The notes below the pieces were generated by a model. The model ran no database searches and had not been told where the DNA came from. It saw only the letters and a program-made list of their open reading frames with translations. 64,000 nt of DNA. Origin: Clostridia bacterium (lineage in GTDB: Bacteria > Bacillota > Clostridia > Oscillospirales > CAG-272). Shown one piece after another: positions 26,540-35,019 of the stretch. A program made the position numbers and the translations under genes. The stretch's first letter is position 1; each line of letters starts with the position of its first letter. Where the stretch lies: NCBI GenBank assembly GCA_017503105.1, contig JAFVTS010000022.1:1-64000 (forward strand). Reading direction: 5' to 3'.

Positions 26540-28773
26540 CGTATAGAATAAAAATATTCCTCCGCGGCACAGGCGTAAAGGTACATAGCCTTAAGATACT
26601 CAACGGAAGCTTCGCTCGTATCCTGTGCTCTCATCATATTCGCCGCCATCTGATACGGCGAGATCTTTATAATGCTGTAATCGTGACCGTCACTGAACTC
26701 AATAGTATAAACGTCGTTCATTCCGAGCGGGTCAGCGATGCTTATTACGTACTCGTATTTTCCGTCCTCGGAGGGCTTCACCGCCTTGCCGTTGACCGTA
26801 AGGTCGCGCACGGAAACGTACGTGAATTTAGTTAAAATATAAGTTCCGTCCTCGTACATAAAGGAATTTGAATTTATGCGAAGACCGTGAATATCGCCAA
26901 AGCGCACGTATTCCTTGTAAAGCTCGCTGTCCACCGAGTCCGCGACGAGCTCGCTCGTCACCGCGTCAATCTCCTCCGCGGTATAAGCATACCCGAAATT
27001 CGGAAGCTCCTCTGCGGGAATGTTCGCGTTTGCGCCGCTGAAGTAATTTTTACGCATATAGGCAGCATAGTTTAATACAGCGCGCGCGAGCTTCACCGTC
27101 GGCTCACCAAAGCCGTTTTCTTCGTCAAGCAAGTGCTTGAAGTATTCAAGCGCGGAGGTCTTATAGCTGTCTTTTGCGAAGAGCTCCGTGCCGCCATCCA
27201 TACCGTAAAGATAAAGCGTGTGTCCGTTTTCCGCACTCAGACTCAGCGTCAGCTCTTCGTCAATATCGAGGAAGCTCATACCGAAGGAGTACTTTAAAAG
27301 CCCCTTGTACTCGCCGCTCTCGACCACCTTTCCGTTCATAAGCGGAATGTCCGTATATTCCGAGCCGACCTTCAGCCTTACGCAAGCGTTGTTTTGATAA
27401 TCGTTAAGTGCAGCGCGGGGAATGTTCATATAAAAATTCAAATAAAGCTTATCCTTAAGCTCTGCGGAACGGGCAATAAGAGTTTTATCGTGCTCAGAGC
27501 GCTCAAGATAACTGTCAGAAAAATACCACGCAAAATCGTCAACGCAAAGAAGGTCGCCCGTAAGCATCTTATTCGACGAATAGAAAAGTCTTAAGCGTGT
27601 GAGCGTATAGTCCTCAAGCGCACCCGAAGGCTCATTTTTCTCGGCAGGCACTATCTGCTTGATCATTGCATCCGTAAGGAAGGTAACGTCCTTTGCCACG
27701 AGAATACCGTCAGCGTAAAAATCAAAGGCGTTCTCCTTCGGGCGAACGTGCACCGCTACGGTCGTGCTGTCAAGATCGGAAAGATAAATACCCGTTTTTA
27801 TTTCTTTGCCCGCGGAATAAATATAAATCTCGCGCGTTGAAGTGTTATATTTAGCGAGTATGGTATCTAAGGTGACCTTTCCATCAAGACCCGTAAAGGA
27901 GGATCTCGTTCTGAAGATCTCCATAGTTCCCGCGACCGTGTCGAAGGTGTACGGCGCTCTTACCGACGCGGAAAGAACGAAGCTCTCCCCCGCCATAGCG
28001 TCGTGAAGCTTGTTGTAATCCGCCCCCGTCGTGTAAACGTCGGCGTAGGCGTCCGTGGACTTATACCCTTCGGCGTAGTAATCCTTGTGCGCCTTGCCCC
28101 AAACGAGCTCGCCGTACTCAAATCTTATCGCTCCGTCGGGAGTTTTGAACTGAATGCCCCCGACGCTTCCCGTGATAGAGGACGCGTAGGCATCGCCGTA
28201 GATATTGTAATTATTACCGTTGAAATCTCCGTGCTTTACCGTGTCGTAAACCAAAGTTTTGGCAACGCTGAGAATGAGTACCTCGTCGCCCTCAAGCACG
28301 AATCCGCCGCAAAGATGGACGTAAGGAGCCGAAGGGGTTTGTCCGTAAGCTTCGGAAAGCTGCGTATAGAAAGCCGAAGCGGCATCCGCCGCGACGAGCC
28401 CCTCCGTGGTCTCAAAGCTGTATACGACAGCGCTCTTTCCCGAGCTTTTACGCACGAAGGTGCCAACCTCGGCGAGTCCCGCGACGCCTCTTTGCGCCGT
28501 TGCGTCCTTATCCTCGACGGTATAGGAATACCTTCCGCCCTCTAAGAGCTCTTTGATCGACGCCTTAACGTCGTTGTCGTAAGCCTTATCTTCGGTGGGA
28601 ATATCGTCAAAGCCCCACCCAAACGCCATTTTCCCCGACGCATCCCCGTCGGAAGAATCGAGAGCCTCCTTCATTTGTCCTACGTCCATCGGCTCAAAAA
28701 CCGCCGACGCACCGAGGGCACCGACGGAGAGAAGTGTGCTTGCGATAATCAAAAACGCGAGTACTTTTTTCAT
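26536..28773 (-). CDS. Secreted protein sharing a C-terminal domain with the two giant proteins at 41-50 kb
   Basis: Starting at 28773 (GGAG 6 nt upstream) the protein has 745 residues. It begins with a signal peptide (MKKVLAFLIIASTLLSVGALGASA). The middle contains a LamG/concanavalin-like region (DGAIRFEYGELVWG, later FDFYADGILVAKDV and LLCVDDFAWYFSD). The last ~280 residues (LYLNFYMN, YKTSALEYFKHLL, KLARAVLNYAAYMRKNYF, ending YLYACAAEEYF) match the C-terminal domains of the proteins at 40897 and 45715. It lacks their Cys-pair linkers and has no small peptide gene after it. The location is extracellular and the function unknown. Confidence 0.8.
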   Translation of the reverse strand: MKKVLAFLIIASTLLSVGALGASAVFEPMDVGQMKEALDSSDGDASGKMAFGWGFDDIPTEDKAYDNDVKASIKELLEGGRYSYTVEDKDATAQRGVAGLAEVGTFVRKSSGKSAVVYSFETTEGLVAADAASAFYTQLSEAYGQTPSAPYVHLCGGFVLEGDEVLILSVAKTLVYDTVKHGDFNGNNYNIYGDAYASSITGSVGGIQFKTPDGAIRFEYGELVWGKAHKDYYAEGYKSTDAYADVYTTGADYNKLHDAMAGESFVLSASVRAPYTFDTVAGTMEIFRTRSSFTGLDGKVTLDTILAKYNTSTREIYIYSAGKEIKTGIYLSDLDSTTVAVHVRPKENAFDFYADGILVAKDVTFLTDAMIKQIVPAEKNEPSGALEDYTLTRLRLFYSSNKMLTGDLLCVDDFAWYFSDSYLERSEHDKTLIARSAELKDKLYLNFYMNIPRAALNDYQNNACVRLKVGSEYTDIPLMNGKVVESGEYKGLLKYSFGMSFLDIDEELTLSLSAENGHTLYLYGMDGGTELFAKDSYKTSALEYFKHLLDEENGFGEPTVKLARAVLNYAAYMRKNYFSGANANIPAEELPNFGYAYTAEEIDAVTSELVADSVDSELYKEYVRFGDIHGLRINSNSFMYEDGTYILTKFTYVSVRDLTVNGKAVKPSEDGKYEYVISIADPLGMNDVYTIEFSDGHDYSIIKISPYQMAANMMRAQDTSEASVEYLKAMYLYACAAEEYFYSIR

Positions 28774-28810
28774 AACGGTCTCCAAAATTTTAAAAATTAG
28801 TAACATATTT

Positions 28811-28838
28811 ATTTTAACATATTAAAATTATTTGTCAA
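28811..28838 (-). promoter_or_regulatory. Promoter of the secreted-protein gene
   Basis: TTGACA (28833-28838) and TAAAAT (28811-28816) on the minus strand with a 16-nt spacer. An AT-rich palindrome (28848-28871, CGTAAAT/ATTTACG) lies between it and araC-type gene's stop. Confidence 0.6.
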
Positions 28839-28883
28839 TAGCGCGCTCGTAAATTTATTATTTAATTTACGATTTAAAACGTT

Positions 28884-29720
28884 TTACACGCCCGAACGAA
28901 GAGAATTTCTGTATTCCCTCGGCGTCATTCCCTCGTATCTGATAAAAAGCTCTGAGAAGTACGACGGTGTCGCGAAGCCGCAAGCCTCGGAAACGGACGT
29001 GATGCTATCCGCGGTGGAAACGAGCATATCCTTTGCCACCTTGAGCCTGTAACGTATCACAAAGTCCTTGAAGCCCATACCCGTGTTAAGTTTTAAGAGC
29101 CTGTTGATGTGATTGGGATGGTAGCCGAATCTTACCGAGAGCTCCTTTGCAACGAGTCTTTCGGAGTAGTGCTCCTTAATGTAAGAAATTATCCCGAGCG
29201 CCGTTTCCTGAGCACCGTCGGTATGAGATCTCGAAATAATTTTGAGAAGAAGACTTTTGAGCGTGACGGATGCGAAATCGCGATAATAGAGATCTCTGTT
29301 AAAAAACAGCATTCTTATCTTATGCATATCCTTGCCGAGGGTCGGGTCGTCAGACACGAGAATATGAGTCTTAAATTCCTCGGGGAGGTACCCCGTGTAA
29401 AGTTTTTCGGCTCTGAACGCCTCATACGGAGCAGGAGTGATGACCTCGGTCTGCTCACTTCTGTCAGCGGTAAAATCAAAGTTCAATACCGTCAGGAGCA
29501 TCTGCGAATTTGAAAAGCGGAACTCGTAGTCCGAATACGCGGGAATGTAAACGAGGCTTCCCGCGCTGAGGGCGTGAGGCGTGCCTTCAATATTTAAAAC
29601 GGCGGATCCCGAATTTACGTAAAACAGTCTGTGGTCAAGACCTACCACCCTGTATTCTCTGACGTTTTTTGAGCTCACGTCAGCCGCCATTCTGACGAAC
29701 GGGTTTAGCTTTTCTAACAT
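28884..29720 (-). CDS. AraC-family transcriptional regulator
   Basis: The 278-residue protein has an N-terminal cupin-like sensor (HRLFYVNSGSAVLNIEG to about residue 75) and a C-terminal double helix-turn-helix. That region contains AKELSVRFGYHPNHINRLLK and the AraC signature SEACGFATPSYFSELFIRYEGMTPREYR (written here only as landmarks, residues ~245-272). It is divergent from the U32-like/Fe-S operon, and its promoter's -35 box coincides with the candidate -10 of that operon. It is therefore the likely regulator of those four genes, probably in response to a small carbon or aromatic ligand bound by the cupin. Confidence 0.9.
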   Translation of the reverse strand: MLEKLNPFVRMAADVSSKNVREYRVVGLDHRLFYVNSGSAVLNIEGTPHALSAGSLVYIPAYSDYEFRFSNSQMLLTVLNFDFTADRSEQTEVITPAPYEAFRAEKLYTGYLPEEFKTHILVSDDPTLGKDMHKIRMLFFNRDLYYRDFASVTLKSLLLKIISRSHTDGAQETALGIISYIKEHYSERLVAKELSVRFGYHPNHINRLLKLNTGMGFKDFVIRYRLKVAKDMLVSTADSITSVSEACGFATPSYFSELFIRYEGMTPREYRNSLRSGV

Positions 29721-29775
29721 AGCGAACCTCTTTTTTTGTTTGATTTGTTATAGTTTATGTTGTTTTTTTGCTATT

Positions 29776-29805
29776 ATTATAACAAAACTTATGATATAAT
29801 GTCAA
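29776..29805 (-). promoter_or_regulatory. AraC gene promoter, overlapping the divergent operon's -10
   Basis: On the minus strand TTGACA (29800-29805) and TATAAT (29776-29781) with an 18-nt spacer. On the plus strand TATAAT at 29795-29800 is the best -10 for the U32/Fe-S operon but has no good -35, which is typical of an activator-dependent promoter. Confidence 0.65.
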
Positions 29806-29860
29806 GTAGTATGCGATGTTTTTCGACAAATACGCAAGTGCTGATCGGAGGTCGGAGCAA

Positions 29861-30880
29861 ATGACGAAATTCACCGTGGGACTTCCCATTGCAGAAAACG
29901 ACTCCTTCGTTGATAAGATAATTGAATATAAGGAAAAGATCTCGGAGGTCTACTTCTCGTGGGGGAATTTCCCGAGCGGCAGAAGCTCTCAGGTCGGATA
30001 CGTTACTCCGTGGGAGGCTCAGGCACGGCAGATAGAGCTGCTTGACAGACTTAACAGAGAAGGTCTTGCCTTCAATCTGCTCTTCAACGCCAACTGCTAC
30101 GGCGAGAGGGCGCAGGCAAGAGCTCTTTTTGAAGAGATAGGCGAAACGGTAGACTACGTCGCCTCGCGTTACCGCCTCGCGTCCGTCACGACGACCTCGC
30201 CGCTTATAGCGAAGTTCATAAAAAACAATTTTGAAGGCATAAAGACCAGAGCCTCGGTAAATATGGAGATCGGAAGCGAGGAGGGCTTTACCTATCTTGA
30301 GGATTACTTCGACGGCTTTTATATGAAAAGAGAGCACAACAGAAATCTGCGAGTTATCAAAAAGCTTAGGGGCTGGTGCGACGAGCGCGGCAAGGAGCTT
30401 TATATGCTTGCAAATTCGGGCTGTCTTAACAACTGCTCGGCGCACGTCTTTCACGACAATCTCGTCGCACACGAAAAAGAGATAGCCTCTAAAGATAACG
30501 CCTATGACTTCACGGGCGTTTGCAGAGAGTATTTCGGCAAGGACGGACGCATCGACAGCTATCTTCGCGTGACCAATTTCATAAGACCCGAGGATATAAG
30601 CCTCGTCGCAGAATATTTTGACGGAATAAAGCTCGCGACAAGAGTGAACCCGAATCCGCAAAGAGTGCTTGAAGCCTATATGAAAGGGCGCTTTTCGGGA
30701 GCGATAACGTCGCTTCTTGAGCCCGATCATACAGGGCTGTTCTACCCCAAAATTATAGAAAATTCAAAGATCGACCCCGCGTGGGTCAAAACCGTTCTGA
30801 ATTGCAACAAGGACTGCCGCGCGTGCGGATTTTGCGACAGAACGACCGAAAATGCAATAATTAAATTGGAGGATATATAA
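29861..30880 (+). CDS. U32-family-like TIM-barrel protein with Cys-rich C terminus
   Basis: This 339-residue cytosolic protein resembles the peptidase U32/UbiU-UbiV group: a LFNANCYG strand near residue 78, then LANSGCLNNCSAHVFHDN near 195-212, the position where that group binds a cluster or metal. A C-terminal CNKDCRACGFC could hold an Fe-S cluster. U32-like proteins act mostly in RNA or ubiquinone hydroxylation, so a redox or oxygen-transfer role is inferred. The start at 29861 has GGAGG 9 nt upstream. The ATG at 29816 would be only about 9 nt from the transcription start. It leads an operon with three Fe-S proteins. Confidence 0.65.
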   Translation: MTKFTVGLPIAENDSFVDKIIEYKEKISEVYFSWGNFPSGRSSQVGYVTPWEAQARQIELLDRLNREGLAFNLLFNANCYGERAQARALFEEIGETVDYVASRYRLASVTTTSPLIAKFIKNNFEGIKTRASVNMEIGSEEGFTYLEDYFDGFYMKREHNRNLRVIKKLRGWCDERGKELYMLANSGCLNNCSAHVFHDNLVAHEKEIASKDNAYDFTGVCREYFGKDGRIDSYLRVTNFIRPEDISLVAEYFDGIKLATRVNPNPQRVLEAYMKGRFSGAITSLLEPDHTGLFYPKIIENSKIDPAWVKTVLNCNKDCRACGFCDRTTENAIIKLEDI

Positions 30881-31960
30881 ATGCTGACAAGTCAGAAAAT
30901 CAAAGAGATCGCCCTTGCGGCAGGCGCGGACAAGTGCGGTATCGCGCCTATGTCACGCTTCAAGGGTGCGCCCGACGAGATGAACCCGCAGTTCCTCTTC
31001 CCCGAAGCGAAGAGCTGCATCGGCTTCGTTTTCAGAATTCCGAGAGGCGTTCAAAGGGGTATCGAGGAGGGTACGCAGTTCTATCAGTACCCCTCTATGG
31101 CGTACGGAGGAATCAACGAGATCTTCGCGCCTTCCGTTCTTTATCAGGTAGGTAAAGCTATCGAGGACGAGGGCTACGAGGCGTTCGTTTACCGTAACAC
31201 GGGTGCGCGCGGAGTCGTTTCGGATATGGACGGAAGCCCCGGAAACACACTCTCCCCCGAGGAGCAGATAGAGGTCGCAGAGCACGCGAGAACCGCAACT
31301 GCGCACCACAGAAGCGTGCAGTTCACAAGACCCACGCGCGACATCAACGTAGCGCCCGACCTTCAGTTCCAGTTCCGCCTTGCTGCGGTTGCCTGCGGAC
31401 TTGGCGAGATCGGTTGGTCAAAAATGCTTCTCACCCCCGAATTCGGACCCCTTCAGAGAGTCGCGTTTCTCTTCACCGACGCGGAGCTTGAATACGACGA
31501 GATGTATAACGGCGAACCTCTTTGCCGTAAGTGCGGCGCGTGCGTAAGAGAGTGCCCCGGCGGATGCATTCCCGCCATCAACTCAGGCAAGACCGTTCAC
31601 GTTGAGATAGACGGAAAGGTATGCGAGTGGGGCGATATAGATATGTGGCGCTGCTACGCTTACTACACTCACGCGGGCAGATATTACAACCCCTTCGTTC
31701 CGAAGGAGGTCTTCGACAAGAACGAAAACGGCACTCTTGATCTTTTCGAGAAGCCCGGCACCGTCGCAAACGAGAAGGAGATTATGAAGGTCTACACGGC
31801 TCTTCAGAAGTACTTCCCCTCTTGGGTCGGTTACAATATGGCAAAGTGCGGCGGCTGTATCAGGGCCTGCGTAAGTATGCTTGAAAAGAAGGGCGGTTGT
31901 ATGGAAGGCCGCTTCAAGGAGCCGCTTCGCACCAAAAAGGCTTGGCGCCTTGACAGATGA
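30881..31960 (+). CDS. 4Fe-4S protein, epoxyqueuosine-reductase-like, paralog 1
   Basis: This 359-residue protein is the first of three tandem paralogs. A KxGAxxxGIAPMSRF-type opening and an ACGLGEIGWSKMLLTPEFGP segment match the QueG/reductive-dehalogenase-like fold. A ferredoxin-like CxxCxxCxxxCP (CRKCGACVRECPGG) is at about residues 213-226, and a second cysteine group CGGCIRAC lies near the C terminus. It is longer than its paralogs, with an insertion after the first cluster. QueG itself uses cobalamin and two 4Fe-4S clusters to reduce epoxyqueuosine. No other queuosine gene is present, so another substrate is likely. GGAGG lies 8 nt upstream. Confidence 0.75.
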   Translation: MLTSQKIKEIALAAGADKCGIAPMSRFKGAPDEMNPQFLFPEAKSCIGFVFRIPRGVQRGIEEGTQFYQYPSMAYGGINEIFAPSVLYQVGKAIEDEGYEAFVYRNTGARGVVSDMDGSPGNTLSPEEQIEVAEHARTATAHHRSVQFTRPTRDINVAPDLQFQFRLAAVACGLGEIGWSKMLLTPEFGPLQRVAFLFTDAELEYDEMYNGEPLCRKCGACVRECPGGCIPAINSGKTVHVEIDGKVCEWGDIDMWRCYAYYTHAGRYYNPFVPKEVFDKNENGTLDLFEKPGTVANEKEIMKVYTALQKYFPSWVGYNMAKCGGCIRACVSMLEKKGGCMEGRFKEPLRTKKAWRLDR

Positions 31961-31980
31961 CGGAAGGAGTTACGAAAAGA

Positions 31981-32877
31981 ATGATTACAGCAGAATACAT
32001 AAAGCAAAGAGCTAAGGAGCTCGGCGCGGCGGTCGTCGGAATCGGAAAGATATGGGATGAGCCCGACAAAAGACGCGACCCTTATATGATCCTCCCGAAG
32101 GCAAAGTGCGTGCTCGGCTTCGGCTTCCCCGTTCCTCGCGGACTTTACAAGGCAATGGAAGAGAACCGCCAGTTCTACACCTATACCACCGAGGGTGTCA
32201 AGTACATAGACGATGAATTTGCGGAGATCTTCCTCTTCAAGATCGGAAACCTTATTGAAAACGAGGGTTACGACGCTTGCCTTCAAAGAGCAGTTCCCGG
32301 TCTTAGAGTCAAGGGTGACAAGACCACCAACCCCGAGGTCGGCGACACCTTCGAGCTTATTTCCGACCCCGTAGAGGATGGCAAGCCCGCTCCCGACGTT
32401 ATAATAGACTTCGGAAAGGCTGCCGTAGCCTGCGGAATCGGCGAGATGGGTCTTAACGGCAAGATAATCGCCAAGGGTCACGGTCCTTATATGAGATACG
32501 CGTTCATTATTACCGATATGCCTCTTGAGTGCGACGAGCCCCTTACCGAGCAGCTTTGCGACAAGTGCGGCGAATGCATAAAGGCTTGCCCCGGCGGCGC
32601 CGTCAGCGAAGACGGTCTTGACACCTGGCAATGCTCGGTATACTACAAGGGCGCTCACAAGTCCAACGTATTTATGAGGGACGACTTCCTCCTCGGCAAC
32701 CCCGAGCGCGAGGCGATAATCAACGGCGAGAAGAGATTTGACGCGGAAAGCGCGAGAGCCATTTATCCCGAGCTGAAGAAATTCCTTCCCACCTTCAAGG
32801 GATACGCTCCCTGCCTTTGCGGAAAGAAGTGCGACATCGCCTGCTACAAGCACTTAAAGGAGATCGGTAAGATATGA
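31981..32877 (+). CDS. 4Fe-4S protein, epoxyqueuosine-reductase-like, paralog 2
   Basis: The second paralog has 298 residues from the ATG at 31981, which aligns with the starts of its siblings and has GGAAGGAG upstream. An ATG at 31957 overlapping the previous stop would add eight residues. The CGIGEMGLNGKII segment and the cluster motif CDKCGECIKACPGG (about residues 190-203) are followed by CLCGKKCDIACYKHL at the C terminus. The protein has the double-cluster cysteine spacing but no visible B12-binding domain. It probably works as an electron-transfer or reductase subunit with its neighbours. Confidence 0.72.
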   Translation: MITAEYIKQRAKELGAAVVGIGKIWDEPDKRRDPYMILPKAKCVLGFGFPVPRGLYKAMEENRQFYTYTTEGVKYIDDEFAEIFLFKIGNLIENEGYDACLQRAVPGLRVKGDKTTNPEVGDTFELISDPVEDGKPAPDVIIDFGKAAVACGIGEMGLNGKIIAKGHGPYMRYAFIITDMPLECDEPLTEQLCDKCGECIKACPGGAVSEDGLDTWQCSVYYKGAHKSNVFMRDDFLLGNPEREAIINGEKRFDAESARAIYPELKKFLPTFKGYAPCLCGKKCDIACYKHLKEIGKI

Positions 32878-33827
32878 ATATGAAAGAAAAGATCATCGCG
32901 ATAGCGAAAGAAAACCAAGCGGACGCCGTCGGCTTCGCTCCGATTTCAAGATTTGACGAAAACGATCCCGTTTTCAAGATTATGCCCGAGACCAAGACGG
33001 TCATCTGCCTCGTTTTCAGAACTCTTCGCGGAATGTACCGCGGAATCGAGGAGGGCACGACCTACTATCAGTACTCCACGATGGCTGTTGAAAACCTTGA
33101 GGAGACCGTAATGCCCGGCGCCGCTCTGCGTGTCGCAAACTACATAGAAACGGAAGGCTACACCGCCCTTCCCCAGCGCCGCCATCAGATAATTATGGCT
33201 GAAAAGGACTCCACCAACCCCGAGGTGCTTCACGACCTCATCTACCGCGACCGTCCCGAGGAAAACCAGATGAACTTCATTGATTCCGCGGTCAAGTGCG
33301 GTGTCGGAGAAAAGAGCCTTCACGGCGTGCTTCTCACCGACGAGTTCGGCCCTATGGTCAGATATTGCTTCGTTCTCACCGACGCCGAGATCGAGCCCGA
33401 CGAGGTAATAAAGCCTCACCTTTGCGACGGCTGCGGCGACTGCGTCAAGGCGTGCCCGGGTCACGCGATATCAAAGGACGGCTACGTTGACGTCTGGCAG
33501 TGCGCTACGTATTACAAGGGCGCGTCGGGTATAAGAAACCCCTTTATGAACCCCGACGCCTTCCCCGATCTTGACGACCGCCTTGCCATCATCGCGGGCG
33601 AAGCCGATCTTTCTCCCGAAAGAGCAAAGGAGATCCTCGCGAAGATCGCGTTCTATCCCCCCGTAGGACAAAGCTACTGCGCTTCTATGTGCGGCAGGCT
33701 TTGCGACATCGACTGTTACGTTCATCTTGAAAAGAAGGGCGTTCTCAAAAGAAGCTTTGCCACCGAGTTCAGAAAGCGTGAGAAGTGGAGCTTCGACATC
33801 TCGGATTACGACGTTATCAAAAAGTAA
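32874..33827 (+). CDS. 4Fe-4S protein, epoxyqueuosine-reductase-like, paralog 3
   Basis: The third paralog (317 residues) overlaps the second by four bases (ATGA). The cluster motif CDGCGDCVKACPGH is at about residues 184-197, and a second set, CASMCGRLCDIDCYVHL, lies near the C terminus. KCGVGEKSLHGVLLTDEFGP matches the corresponding segments in its siblings. The three differ enough that they are old paralogs, not recent copies, so each may be a distinct subunit or act on a distinct substrate. A terminator follows 14 nt after the stop. Confidence 0.72.
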   Translation: MNMKEKIIAIAKENQADAVGFAPISRFDENDPVFKIMPETKTVICLVFRTLRGMYRGIEEGTTYYQYSTMAVENLEETVMPGAALRVANYIETEGYTALPQRRHQIIMAEKDSTNPEVLHDLIYRDRPEENQMNFIDSAVKCGVGEKSLHGVLLTDEFGPMVRYCFVLTDAEIEPDEVIKPHLCDGCGDCVKACPGHAISKDGYVDVWQCATYYKGASGIRNPFMNPDAFPDLDDRLAIIAGEADLSPERAKEILAKIAFYPPVGQSYCASMCGRLCDIDCYVHLEKKGVLKRSFATEFRKREKWSFDISDYDVIKK

Positions 33828-33840
33828 ATCAAAGTTGACA

Positions 33841-33878
33841 AAAATCCCTTGCAAAAATTTATTTGCAGGGGATTTTCT
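33841..33878 (+). terminator. Terminator of the U32/Fe-S operon
   Basis: AAAATCCC(T)TGCAAA pairs with TTTGCA(G)GGGATTTT around a 6-nt loop and ends in TTTTCTT. A copy of the dispersed CCCGTGTTAA motif (minus orientation) starts at its 3' end. Confidence 0.75.
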
Positions 33879-33914
33879 TAACACGGGGTGGCACTTATTT
33901 TCAAAAATCAAAAC

Positions 33915-33953
33915 AAAAGCGAGTCTCTTTCGTTTAGAAAGGGGCTCGCTTTT
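33915..33953 (-). terminator. Terminator of the acyltransferase gene
   Basis: A 17-bp stem with two mismatches (AAAAGCGAG...CTCGCTTTT) and a 5-nt loop. On the minus strand it is followed by TGTTTTGATTTTTG, 16 nt past the stop codon at 33969. Confidence 0.75.
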
Positions 33954-33968
33954 GCATATCATTACATA

Positions 33969-34724
33969 TTATATTATTGCTTTTTCATTCTGCTCGCGAG
34001 GGGTCTCTCCGCCATCCTCAAAGAGCAGCCTTGCGCCGAGTCTGTTGCATTCGGAGCAAAGATATTCCGCGATCTGATCACGGTTCTTTCCGTCGTCAAA
34101 AAGCTCGCAAAGACTTATTTTTTTGCTCACAAGGAGCTTTTTCGGTTCGCCTTTTTTAAAGTACGAAACGTAGATCGGAACGTCCATTCCGTGCTTGTAA
34201 CAAACGCCAGCAAGCATAACGCAGCCCTTGTGGAAGCCTTCAAGCACGTCAAGATATCCGTTGTCCGAGACCTCGGGAAAGATTATCACGCTTTTGCCCG
34301 CCTCAAGAGTCTTAACGCTCTCAGTCAGCGTGTGCTTGAACCTGACGTCCTGATACGTCGAAATGAGATTAAGCCCTGCGTAAAACAAGCGCGTGAGCGG
34401 AGATGCTATCAAGCAAAACAGCCTTGCCAGATGTATATTCCAGCCCTTCTTTTCGTGATAAAAAACCTTTGACTGATATTTATAGAGATTCACGAGCCCC
34501 GAATTCATCTCGAAAGCACCCCAGAATCTGAAATCGACCTCGCCGTAAAGCTCCCACGCAAGAGGCGCTGCGGTGCCTACGTGATTGCAAAGAATTATAG
34601 CGGGCCCCTCTATGCGTCCGTCCTCGTATTCAAAACTCGTTTCTTTAATGAAAAGGCGCATTACGCGCTTCATTCCTTCAAACCATAACGAGCGTCTTCT
34701 CGGCGCCTTATTTTTCTTTTTCAT
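33969..34724 (-). CDS. PlsC-like lysophospholipid acyltransferase family protein
   Basis: This 251-residue protein resembles 1-acyl-glycerol-3-phosphate acyltransferases, which add the second acyl chain in phospholipid synthesis. The first block is CNHVGTAA, with catalytic-type His48, but the Asp of the HxxxxD motif is Ala53. The third block, usually FPEG, reads FPEV at 149-152. With both changed, acyltransferase activity is doubtful or the substrate unusual. A hydrophobic stretch near residues 100-120 (LFCLIASPLTRLFYAGL) could attach it to the membrane. It is monocistronic, with its own promoter and terminator. Confidence 0.7.
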   Translation of the reverse strand: MKKKNKAPRRRSLWFEGMKRVMRLFIKETSFEYEDGRIEGPAIILCNHVGTAAPLAWELYGEVDFRFWGAFEMNSGLVNLYKYQSKVFYHEKKGWNIHLARLFCLIASPLTRLFYAGLNLISTYQDVRFKHTLTESVKTLEAGKSVIIFPEVSDNGYLDVLEGFHKGCVMLAGVCYKHGMDVPIYVSYFKKGEPKKLLVSKKISLCELFDDGKNRDQIAEYLCSECNRLGARLLFEDGGETPREQNEKAII

Positions 34725-34817
34725 ACCAAGCTCACTCCTTCCGAAGCATTCCCATCAAGGGAAAACGGGCCGTCATTCACGAAAACGGCGCCGCTCTGTT
34801 TTTTCAAATACAGGTCT

Positions 34818-34846
34818 ATTTTATCATACGCTCCGCAATAAGTCAA
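34818..34846 (-). promoter_or_regulatory. Promoter of the PlsC-like gene
   Basis: TTGACT (34841-34846) and TAAAAT (34818-34823) on the minus strand with a 17-nt spacer. Confidence 0.75.
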
Positions 34847-34943
34847 CAGAAGCGCTCCTTTATCAACAAAAGTTGATTTTCGGCAAAACAGACCGTTTTT
34901 TAAAAAAAATTTGCCCGTATTCGAAATTTTTTTAAAAAAATAC

Positions 34944-34972
34944 TGTACAATCGCGAATTTTTGTGCTAAAAT
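34944..34972 (+). promoter_or_regulatory. Promoter of purC
   Basis: TGTACA (34944-34949) and TAAAAT (34967-34972) with a 17-nt spacer. No purine riboswitch or PurR-type box could be recognised in the short leader. Confidence 0.6.
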
Positions 34973-35019
34973 ATCTCTGTTAGAAAATTTATTCGCCAAA
35001 AGCGAGGAGGAGAACAAAA

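Noticed and set aside
30881..33827. True epoxyqueuosine reductases (queG) or reductive dehalogenases (rdhA)
   Set aside because: Three divergent copies with no queuosine genes, no visible cobalamin-binding region and no Tat signal. A related but different role is more likely.
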